A stretch of DNA of 39,261 bases, from positions 1 through 39,261 of the forward strand of contig NZ_JADWYX010000085.1 of NCBI RefSeq assembly GCF_016786355.1. The letters run 5' to 3'. The translations under genes were made by a program, and so were the position numbers. The stretch is from Frankia sp. AgB1.9 (GTDB lineage Bacteria > Actinomycetota > Actinomycetes > Frankiales > Frankiaceae). The notes beneath the pieces are model-generated. The model had not been told where the DNA came from and did no database searches. It worked only from the letters and a program-made list of their open reading frames with translations. This document shows, piece after piece, positions 32,981 to 39,261 of the stretch. Position 1 is the first letter of the stretch. The number at the start of each line of letters is the position of its first letter.

Positions 32981-33900
32981 GGGCGGGCCACGATGACGCC
33001 GTGCGCGCCGAGCTCGACGGCGGCACCGCCGTAGGTGGCGCGCAGCAGCTCCGGGGTCAGCGTCGCCGCCGGCGGGCCGAAGGCGAACTGGTGGCGGTTG
33101 AGCAGGCAGACGTCGTCGCAGGCGAGGTGCGCGAGCGCGAGGTCGTGCGTCGAGATGACGACGGCGGTGCCCGCGGCGGTCAGCTTCGCGAGCGCGGCGA
33201 GCAGCGCGTCCTGGGAGACGGCGTCCACGCCGTTGAACGGCTCGTCCAGCAGCAGCAGCCGAGGCGCGGCCGCGATCGCCCTGGCCAGCAGGACCCGCTG
33301 GCGCTGCCCACCGGACAGCGTGCCGAACCGGTCCTTCGCCCGGTGGGCGAGACCGACCGCGTCCAGCGCGGCCGCGGCGGCGGCCCGGTCCTCGGCGCCC
33401 GGCCGGCGCACCCAGCCGATCCGCCGATAGCGGCCCATCAGGACCACCTGGCCGACCGAGACCGGGAAGTCGGCGTCCAGGGTGTCGGCCTGAGGTACGT
33501 AGCCCACCTCGCGGCGGGCCTTGGCCGGCGTCTGGCCCAGCACGGTGATCGAGCCGGAGACCACCGGGACCAGCCCGAGGATGGCTCGGATCAGGGTGGA
33601 CTTGCCGGCGCCGTTCGGGCCGATCAGCGCGACGGTCCGCCCGGCCGGTACCCGGCCCCTGACCCGCTCCAGCGCGGGGACGCGGCCGTAGGCGACGGTC
33701 GCCTCGGCCAGTACCAGCGCGTCCGGTCCGCCGCCCTCGTCCGGCTCGGCGAGGCGGGTCGGCGTCGCGGGCGCGTCGCCGACCAGGCGGCCGTCGGAAC
33801 TCATGTCGGCCACGGTATGCGGTCGGCGACCGACCGCTGCCGGCCGGCCTGCCCGGTGGTGGTGAGCGGTGGCCACCGGACCAGGGACCGCCGCGCTCAC
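32977..33900 (-). CDS. znuC: Metal ABC transporter ATP-binding protein
   Basis: 307 aa. Drives metal import. Walker A GPNGAGKST, Q-loop in VGYVPQAD, signature LSGGQRQR, Walker B LLLLDEPF and switch His in ISTHDLAL are all intact. The first 60 residues are extra for the family and disordered. The GTG at 33900 overlaps the stop of the binding-protein gene as GTGA and follows GAAGG, matching the other junctions of this operon. An ATG at 33804, with TACCGT 7 nt upstream, is a possible internal leaderless start that would give a normal-length 275-aa protein. Confidence 0.93.
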   Translation of the reverse strand: MSAAVPGPVATAHHHRAGRPAAVGRRPHTVADMSSDGRLVGDAPATPTRLAEPDEGGGPDALVLAEATVAYGRVPALERVRGRVPAGRTVALIGPNGAGKSTLIRAILGLVPVVSGSITVLGQTPAKARREVGYVPQADTLDADFPVSVGQVVLMGRYRRIGWVRRPGAEDRAAAAAALDAVGLAHRAKDRFGTLSGGQRQRVLLARAIAAAPRLLLLDEPFNGVDAVSQDALLAALAKLTAAGTAVVISTHDLALAHLACDDVCLLNRHQFAFGPPAATLTPELLRATYGGAAVELGAHGVIVARP

Positions 33901-34910
33901 CGGAGGGCCTTCACGATCACGTCGGTGTTGTGCTGCTCGGCCTTCAGGTAGGTGTCACCCGCGGACCCGGCCGGGCCGAGCGAGTCGGCGTACAGCGAGT
34001 CCTCGCCCGCGATCACGGTCACCCCTGCCTCGCGCCCGATCGACTCGGCGGTCTTCGGCGGCAGCGACGACTCGGAGAAGACGGCCTTGACCCCGGTCTT
34101 ACGGATCTTGGCGACGATGTCCTGGATCGTCTTCCCGGACAGCTCGGCCGACGTGTCGAAGCTGGGCATGATCGATCCGACGTAGGTGATCCCGTAGCGG
34201 GCGGTGTAGTAGCCGAACGCGTCGTGGTTGGTGACGAGGAGCCGCTGGCTGGCCGGGATCGTGGCGATCTCGGCCGCGTCCCGGCGGTCGAGCGCGTCGA
34301 GGGCCACCAGGTACGTCGCCAGGCTCTTCTCGAAGGCCGGCGCGTGGGCCGGGTCGGCGATCGCGAAGCCCTTCTCGATGTCCGTCACCATGATCTTCGC
34401 GTTGCGTGGGTCGTGCCAGATGTGTGGGTCGTGCTGGCCGGTCTCGGAGCCGGACCCGGCTCGCAGCGGCACACCGTCGGCCATCACCACCCGGGTGCCC
34501 TCGAACCCGGACGCGGAGACGGCGTCGTCCAGCCACGACTCCAGCCCGGCGCCGTTGGTGACCAGCACGTCGGCCTTCGCGAGCGCGTCGAGGTCGGCGG
34601 GCGACGGCTCGAAGTCGTGCGGGTCGACGTTCGGCTTGATCAGCTGGGTGACGGTGACCAGGCCGCCGCCGATCGACCGGCTGAAGTCGCCGGCCTGGGT
34701 CGTCGTCGCGACGACGCGCAGCTTCCCGGTGGACGCGGCACCGGACCCGCCGCCCTGGCTCGAGCCACAGCCGGCCAGCGCGACCGACGCGGCCAGGCCC
34801 AGGACACCGAGCACCCCCGCCGCGATCCGGGCGGGGCGCCGCTCTGCCCGGCGGCCGGCGCGACGTTCGGCTCGATCGGGGGAGGAGCACACCCCGTCAT
34901 GGTTTCGCAC
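33897..34910 (-). CDS. znuA: Zinc/metal ABC transporter substrate-binding lipoprotein (ZnuA-like)
   Basis: 337 aa from the GTG at 34910. Captures the metal outside the membrane. Basic N-terminus, hydrophobic run and lipobox LAGC (near 48), then two ZnuA/TroA lobes. Likely metal ligands are the His of NVDPHDFEPSPADL, the His group of HDPHIWHDPRNA, the His of VTNHDAFGYYTARYG and the Asp of AGEDSLYADSLG, i.e. a three-His, one-Asp cluster A-I site. The long His-rich loop of gamma-proteobacterial ZnuA is absent. The frame opens at 35024, but TTGACA, a Zur-box-like site and a -10 lie inside that extension. The GTG at 34910 sits at the expected transcription start. First of four coupled genes. Confidence 0.93.
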   Translation of the reverse strand: MRNHDGVCSSPDRAERRAGRRAERRPARIAAGVLGVLGLAASVALAGCGSSQGGGSGAASTGKLRVVATTTQAGDFSRSIGGGLVTVTQLIKPNVDPHDFEPSPADLDALAKADVLVTNGAGLESWLDDAVSASGFEGTRVVMADGVPLRAGSGSETGQHDPHIWHDPRNAKIMVTDIEKGFAIADPAHAPAFEKSLATYLVALDALDRRDAAEIATIPASQRLLVTNHDAFGYYTARYGITYVGSIMPSFDTSAELSGKTIQDIVAKIRKTGVKAVFSESSLPPKTAESIGREAGVTVIAGEDSLYADSLGPAGSAGDTYLKAEQHNTDVIVKALR

Positions 34911-34946
34911 GTTCGTAATGAAAACGGTTTCGGATAACGGTGTCAA
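34911..34946 (-). promoter_or_regulatory. Promoter of the zinc importer operon with a Zur-box-like operator
   Basis: On the minus strand TTGACA (34946-34941), an 18-bp spacer and TTCATT (34922-34917) precede the GTG at 34910 by 6 nt, giving a leaderless mRNA. The plus strand at 34916-34937 reads TAA-TGAAAACGGTTTC-GGATAA. Its core TGAAAnnnGTTTC and left half match the actinobacterial Zur box (TGAAAACGNTTTTCA type); the right half is weaker. It covers the spacer and the -10, a repressing position. Confidence 0.7.
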
Positions 34947-35091
34947 CCTGGCCGCTTCGGGCCGGGCGTGTCCGAGCCAGGCGACGTCGAGCGATCCGGG
35001 GGTGTCCGCTGGTCGGCCGTGCACGACACATGCGGCGGATACAGGGGAGATGTCCGGGAACCGGCGGAGATGGGCATAGGGTCACGGTGTT

Positions 35092-35451
35092 GTGAGCCCA
35101 GTCCTCGCCTCGTCCCGAGCCGGGAACTTCGTCCGCGCTCTCATCGTCATCGGACTGATCACGATTGTCTTCCGTGAGCTCTACCTGCTGTGGTACTTCC
35201 ACACCCCCGCGTGGACGTCGCGGCCGAACGAGATCCGCTACTGCCGCTCGTACTACGAGCGCCGCGACAGCCCGCCGGACGTGTCCACGGCCGACATGGA
35301 GTCGCTCGCGGGCGGCCGGGTGAAGCAGGTCATGCGCTCGCCCGTGCTGCGTCCCATCGCCGCCTACAAGCCGGCGAGGGCCTGCCCGCGCTACGTCTTC
35401 GCGAAGGTCGGCTCGGACCGGTTCGTCGTCTACACCTTCCCGACCGGCTGA
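35092..35451 (+). CDS. Small membrane-anchored protein, function unknown
   Basis: 119 aa. One N-terminal helix (about 12-34, VRALIVIGLITIVFRELYLLWYF), then about 80 soluble residues with two Cys (RYCRSYYERR, RACPRYVFAKVG), predicted outside the membrane. No family recognised. Start GTG at 35092; TAGGGT lies 9 nt upstream as a possible -10 of a near-leaderless mRNA, and no ribosome site is seen. Convergent with the next small gene, 7 bp between stops. Confidence 0.65.
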   Translation: MSPVLASSRAGNFVRALIVIGLITIVFRELYLLWYFHTPAWTSRPNEIRYCRSYYERRDSPPDVSTADMESLAGGRVKQVMRSPVLRPIAAYKPARACPRYVFAKVGSDRFVVYTFPTG

Positions 35452-35458
35452 CGACCGG

Positions 35459-35809
35459 TCACCGCGCCGGGCGCGGGATCGTGGCCTCGTCGGCCGGAGG
35501 CACGCCGGGATGGCCGGCGGCGAGCACGTACACCCGGGCATGGATGGACGTCCGCTGCTGCAGGGCGGCCCGGACGGCACGGTGTAGCCCGTCCTCCAGG
35601 TAGAGCGCGCCATCCCATTCGACGACGTGGGGGAACAGGTCGCCGTAGAAGGTCGAGTCCTCGTCGAGCAGCAGATCGAGGGCGAGGACCCGCTTCGTCG
35701 TGACCAGCTGGTCAAGCCGGACCTGGCGTGGCGGGATCTTCGCCCAGTCGCGCTGGCCGAGCCCGTGGTCGGGATACGGGCGACCGTCCCCGACCAGCTT
35801 GAAGATCAC
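35459..35809 (-). CDS. Conserved small actinobacterial protein with DG.HR motif
   Basis: 116 aa. The GTG at 35809 is fixed by AAGGAGG five nt upstream; the longer frame to 36004 is Gly/Pro noise. Seen: VIFKLVGDGRPYPDHGL, WAKIPPRQVRLDQLVTTKRVLALDLLL, DEDSTFYGDLFPHVVEWDGALYLEDGLHRAVRAALQQRTSIHARVYVL. I remember near-identical proteins in Streptomyces and other actinobacteria. Some databases may tie them to antitoxins, which I cannot confirm. The LYLEDGLHRAVRAAL segment resembles the G.HR.AA nucleotide-binding box of ParB/sulfiredoxin folds, and the preceding Arg-rich strand fits. This is a guess. No toxin gene lies next to it. Confidence 0.75.
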   Translation of the reverse strand: MIFKLVGDGRPYPDHGLGQRDWAKIPPRQVRLDQLVTTKRVLALDLLLDEDSTFYGDLFPHVVEWDGALYLEDGLHRAVRAALQQRTSIHARVYVLAAGHPGVPPADEATIPRPAR

Positions 35810-36136
35810 CTGTACCTCCTTCGCCGTCTCGTCTACCCACGCACACCGGGTGGCCGCGCGTCGACAACCGTCCCAACCGGCCGGAGCCGGCGCGGGTGGC
35901 GGCGCACCTTGCTCGGCGACGCCACCACCACAGCCTAGAATCCCGCGCCCGCCCCCTCGCGCACTACCACTCTCCGGCCCGCGGTTGCCTAGGCCTCGAG
36001 ACACGCGGACGGCATTGGCGTCGCGTTGCCGTCAGCCGGCGTGCGTCCTCGGCACCGAGGCATGTCGAGGGCTCGACCACGGGCCGCTCGCACCCACCCA
36101 TACGGCCCGTGGTCGCGGATCAGCCCGCGAAAGCGC

Positions 36137-36178
36137 TTGACCTACGTCGCGCAGCCCACTTAAGTAAGCCTAACTTCA
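36137..36178 (+). promoter_or_regulatory. Promoter with IdeR/DtxR-type iron box
   Basis: TTAAGTAAGCCTAACTTCA (36160-36178) matches the 19-bp IdeR/DtxR consensus TTAGGTTAGSCTAACCTAA at 15 positions. TTGACC (36137-36142) is a good -35. With a 17-18-bp spacer the -10 would be TTAAGT or TAAGTA, inside the iron box. The rest of the gap 35810-36205 shows no gene. Confidence 0.7.
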
Positions 36179-36205
36179 TGACTTGCTCTGGGTGGGAGGG
36201 GCCTG

Positions 36206-37093
36206 ATGGCCGCGGAGGAACCGGACGACGACACGATGCCCCGGCTCGCGATCCACGCGCGGACCGTGCTGGCCGGCGCCCGGCACGCGCTGCTCACCCT
36301 GCCGGGGGCGCGGGTCTGTGGCTGGACCGGCCTGATCGACGACGGCGGCGAGCCCGTCCTGCTGGTCGGCGCCGGGAGCCCGCCGACCCTGACGGCGGGT
36401 TCCCGCCGCTGCCGGCTCGACGTGCCCGGGTTCACGGGCGAGCGGCTCGTGCTCGGCGGCCAGCTGCGCACGATGCCAGGCAGCGCCGAGCAGATCGCCC
36501 GGCGGATCGCCGGGCCCGGGCTGCGCCCGACCATGCCGGACTACGACGACGACGGGCTCGTCGCGCTCGCGCTGTCGGTGGACGAGGTGCTGCTCTGCCT
36601 GCCCACCCCGACCGAGCCGGGCGCGCGCCGCCGTGGCAGCCGGGCCGGGCGCCGGGCCAACGCGCTCGCCGGGCGGCGCGAGCTGGGCCGCGGTGCCGAG
36701 CCGCGGTGGCCGTCGACCGCGTCCGGCCGCCGGATCGAGCTGGACGCGTACGCGCTGGCCGAGCCCGATCTCATCACCGCCTACGCGCCCGACCTCATCG
36801 AGCACCTGAACACCGCGCACGCGGGCCAGTTGCGGCTCATCGCCGCCGCCCACGGCCGCGCGGTCGCCGCCGAGGTGCCCGGCGGGGCCGGGTCGGCGGC
36901 GCCGATGCGCCCGGCGGACCTGGCCAGCGTCGCCGGCATCGCCGTCGGGACGCTCGACCGCGACGGCCTGACCCTGTGGCAGGTCGACGAGGCGGGCGCT
37001 CACGAGCTGCGGGTCACCTTCCACGACCCGCTGACGGAGCCGCGTTCGCTGGGCCTCGAGCTGCGCCGCCTGCTCACGGAGCCGTCCCGGTAG
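36206..37093 (+). CDS. HugZ/DUF2470-type protein, probable iron-regulated heme-related protein
   Basis: 295 aa. The N-terminal two thirds resemble the split-barrel (pyridoxamine-oxidase-like) fold: LLTLPGARVCGWTGLIDDGGEPVLLVG, FTGERLVLGGQLR. The C-terminal part (about 190-293) is a DUF2470 domain (LIEHLNTAHAGQLRLIAAAHG, ASVAGIAVGTLDRDGLTLWQVDEAGAHELRVTFHDPLTEPRSLGLELRRLL). This pairing is found in HugZ-type heme oxygenases and in actinobacterial proteins of unknown activity. The ATG at 36206 follows GGGAGG. The IdeR-type box 28 bp upstream predicts induction when iron is short, which fits heme-iron use. Activity is inferred. Confidence 0.8.
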   Translation: MAAEEPDDDTMPRLAIHARTVLAGARHALLTLPGARVCGWTGLIDDGGEPVLLVGAGSPPTLTAGSRRCRLDVPGFTGERLVLGGQLRTMPGSAEQIARRIAGPGLRPTMPDYDDDGLVALALSVDEVLLCLPTPTEPGARRRGSRAGRRANALAGRRELGRGAEPRWPSTASGRRIELDAYALAEPDLITAYAPDLIEHLNTAHAGQLRLIAAAHGRAVAAEVPGGAGSAAPMRPADLASVAGIAVGTLDRDGLTLWQVDEAGAHELRVTFHDPLTEPRSLGLELRRLLTEPSR

Positions 37094-37123
37094 GCCGTCG
37101 GCCATCGCGGCCCTGGTCACCGG

Positions 37124-39130
37124 TCACCGGACGGTGTAGGTGACGGCGGTGGCGTACTCGTCGAAGTCGTTGATGCGCACGGTGATGCCCATCCGCCACG
37201 AGCCGGCGAGCGGCACCTGCGCGTCCTGGGCGATCAGCTCGCCGGTGCCGGCCGCGACCATCGGGACGTCGATCGGCCCGACCTGGGCCGCCGGCAGCGA
37301 CAGCGTCACGGACGCCTCCACCAGCCGCTGCGGCTGGCCCTGCGGGTCGCGCACCCGGACGTCGACGGTCTCCAGACCGGTCCGGGTCGGCGAGACGCGC
37401 ACGTCGACCGTGAGCGGTCCGGCGGTCGTCGTCGTGTGGAACGGCGGCGCGTACGTCGTCCGGCCGGGAGCGTGGTTGACGAGCGCCGCGGTGACGGCCA
37501 GCACCGCCAGGCCGATCACGGCCTCGACCATCACCCCGCGTCGCAGCACACCCAGCGCGCCCTGGGTCACCCTGCGGCGGCCCTCCTCGTCGAGCTCGTC
37601 CTCGGCGCCGTCGTCGGCCTCGCCGGTGGCCTCGGCGTTGGTCGCGTCGGTCTCCGCGGTCATCGCCAGCGCGACCGGGCGGAAGTGCCGGATCACCCAC
37701 CGGTTCGACAGGAAGCCGACCCCGAGCATCGCCAGCACGAACCACAGCTTGTAGAGCAGCAGCCGGCCGTAGGCGGTGTCGAACAACGCGCCGACCGCGC
37801 CGAGCTCACGCCAGCTCTGGTAGACGCCGGACAGAACGATCAGCCCGACCGCCGTCATGGCGACGCGTGACCAGCGCGGGAGCACCTCGGCCAGCTCCGC
37901 CGCCCGGTCGTCCTCGACCGGGACGACGTCGGCGTCGTGTTCGTCGAGGTAGGCACGGGCGGCGGCGAGCGCGGCCTCGTCGTCCAGCTCGCCCTCCGCA
38001 TCGCCTTCGTGCGGGCTGGACTGTCGGACGATCGCCTCGGCCCAGTCGGCGTGGTCCTCGCCGTCGGACGGTGCCGGGCGGCGGCGGTCGAGCAGGCCGG
38101 TGGCGAGCACCGCCAGGCCGCCGAGCCAGACGGACATCGCCAGCAGGTGCGCGGTGATGCTGGCGGTCGCCAGCCACGCCCACGAGCCGACCCCGCCGTG
38201 ACCGGTGAGTGCCGTCGTCGCCGCCACCGCGACCGCGAGCCCGCCGAGCTCGGCCCTGGTCCAGGCCGACGGTCGCCACCCTGGCTCACCGGTCCGCGCT
38301 GGCTGCCCGTCGGGCCGTGCGGGGGTGGCCGCGAGCAACGCCCGCAGCAACGGGACGGCCAGCAGCAGGGCCAGCAGGCGGATGAGCGTGAGCTTGCCGT
38401 ACCGGTCCGCCAGCGTGGAACCGAGCGGAGCCCAGCGGAACAGCGCCGACAGCCCGAGGTCGTCCCCGTACGGGCCCTGCAGGAACACGCAGGCGGCGGC
38501 CCCCACGAACGCGGCGACCCACCCCGCGACGAGCAGCCGGCGCGGCGCGAGCCGGCGCAGCCCGGCCGGCCACAGCACCAGTAGGAAGAAGCCCGCGCCC
38601 AGCAGCACCGCCATCCCGCCGAAGGCGACCAGCCGCGCCACCCCGAACACGAACCCGGTCACCGGCGAGCCGGGCTGGGCCGTGTTCGCCGCGGCGGCCT
38701 CACTCGCCGTGGGCGCCCGGCCGATCCCGAACGCGTACCCACCGGCGACGGGGTGGCTGTCCTCCGAGATGACGTGCCAGCTGACCAGGTACGTGCCCTT
38801 CGGCAGGTCGGGCTTGAGCGCGACCGTGACCTGGGACGCCGTCGGGCCGCCGTGCGCGCCACCGGTGTCCACCCGGGTGCCGCGGGCGTCGATCACCCGG
38901 ACCGACGTCGAGTCCGACCGGACCGACTCGCTGAACCCGAGGGTCACGGTCGCCGGCGACGTCGCGGCCGCCGTCCCGCCGGCCGGCGTCGCCCGCTCGA
39001 GGATGGCGTGTGCCCACGCGGGCGACGCCCCTACGCCGACGAGGGCCAGCACGGCCGTCACCGTCAGCGCCGCCAGCGTGCCCGCCCGCTGCCGCCGCCG
39101 TACGTGCGCCGTGCCGGAGTTGCCGCTCAT
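37124..39130 (-). CDS. CopC-CopD fusion copper protein (YcnJ-like)
   Basis: 668 aa. Signal peptide cut after AWA leaves His as the first residue of the CopC domain (HAILERATPAGG), the usual Cu(II) ligand. SWHVISEDSHPVAGGYAFGIG is the second CopC signature. About eight helices of the CopD domain follow (about 170-560). Two strongly acidic cytosolic loops are unusual: one near 365-420 (GDAEGELDDEAALAAARAYL onward) and one near 505-530 (EATGEADDGAEDELDEEG). After the last helix the final 110 residues form an external beta domain (YtkA/FixH-like). Likely copper import or delivery. Start ATG at 39130 with AGAGA upstream. It converges on the DUF2470 gene with 30 bp between stops. No csoR is visible. 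Confidence 0.88.
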   Translation of the reverse strand: MSGNSGTAHVRRRQRAGTLAALTVTAVLALVGVGASPAWAHAILERATPAGGTAAATSPATVTLGFSESVRSDSTSVRVIDARGTRVDTGGAHGGPTASQVTVALKPDLPKGTYLVSWHVISEDSHPVAGGYAFGIGRAPTASEAAAANTAQPGSPVTGFVFGVARLVAFGGMAVLLGAGFFLLVLWPAGLRRLAPRRLLVAGWVAAFVGAAACVFLQGPYGDDLGLSALFRWAPLGSTLADRYGKLTLIRLLALLLAVPLLRALLAATPARPDGQPARTGEPGWRPSAWTRAELGGLAVAVAATTALTGHGGVGSWAWLATASITAHLLAMSVWLGGLAVLATGLLDRRRPAPSDGEDHADWAEAIVRQSSPHEGDAEGELDDEAALAAARAYLDEHDADVVPVEDDRAAELAEVLPRWSRVAMTAVGLIVLSGVYQSWRELGAVGALFDTAYGRLLLYKLWFVLAMLGVGFLSNRWVIRHFRPVALAMTAETDATNAEATGEADDGAEDELDEEGRRRVTQGALGVLRRGVMVEAVIGLAVLAVTAALVNHAPGRTTYAPPFHTTTTAGPLTVDVRVSPTRTGLETVDVRVRDPQGQPQRLVEASVTLSLPAAQVGPIDVPMVAAGTGELIAQDAQVPLAGSWRMGITVRINDFDEYATAVTYTVR

Positions 39131-39261
39131 GCGTCCAGTCTCTTTCTGTCAGGCGCCCGGCGGGAAGACCGGCCGGGGCCCGGGTGGAGAAGGTCCGTCG
39201 GCGGCGGCCGGGGGCCCCGCCCCCCGCGGCCCGGGCACCCCCCCCGGGGGGGGCCGCGGCG

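Noticed and set aside
35459..35809. Toxin-antitoxin module
   Set aside because: No partner toxin next to the gene; the neighbour at 35092 is a membrane-anchored protein in convergent orientation.
1..39261. CRISPR array, prophage or biosynthetic gene cluster
   Set aside because: No regularly spaced repeats, phage genes, transposase, PKS or NRPS domains were found.

Overview
The window reads as chromosomal DNA of a very GC-rich actinobacterium. GC at third codon positions is extreme. GTG starts are common, several promoters sit directly on the start codon (leaderless), and F420-dependent and FadE5-like enzymes are present. The repeat-rich stretch at 18.0-18.7 kb suggests Frankiaceae (Frankia or a relative). 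That assignment comes from gene content and style, not from a search. I see no rRNA, tRNA, CRISPR array, transposase or phage gene.

Layout. 0.1-5.3 kb (-): two tandem PknD-like receptor Ser/Thr kinases, each with a cytosolic kinase, Pro-rich linker, one membrane helix and an external NHL propeller. 5.8-8.5 kb: glucose-6-phosphate isomerase (+), a STAS protein (+) that lacks the phospho-serine, and a small membrane protein (-). 9.2-15.2 kb: a Pro/Tyr-rich protein with a conserved C-terminal helix region (+), a small Cys/His protein (+), a class III cyclase/AAA/TPR signalling protein (-) and a lipoprotein (-). 15.2-17.7 kb: a FadE5-type acyl-CoA dehydrogenase (+) behind a paired palindromic operator, closed by a strong hairpin, then a small DUF6458-like membrane protein. 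18.0-19.2 kb: a gene-poor region with three repeat families and one short ORF.

19.2-23.5 kb (-): bkdABC, the E1 alpha, E1 beta and E2 subunits of a branched-chain 2-oxoacid dehydrogenase, transcribed from a -35/-10 promoter on the GTG of bkdA. Divergent from it are an F420-dependent LLM oxidoreductase and a CapA-like lipoprotein. A GT-C type membrane glycosyltransferase converges on capA. Its 5' end and leader carry a cluster of DnaA-box-like 9-mers. Next come an AlaA/AspC-type aminotransferase and a Pro/Thr-tailed envelope protein.

30.6-34.9 kb: a zinc homeostasis unit. zur (+) converges on a four-gene ABC importer operon (-) made of a binding lipoprotein, an ATPase and two different permeases, all joined by 4-nt overlaps. 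A Zur-box-like sequence overlaps its TTGACA promoter. 35.1-39.1 kb: two small conserved proteins, an HugZ/DUF2470-type protein behind a near-consensus IdeR/DtxR iron box, and a CopC-CopD copper protein. This last third is therefore a metal-homeostasis cluster (zinc, iron/heme, copper). Both ends of the window contain long G/C homopolymers that may be low-quality contig ends.
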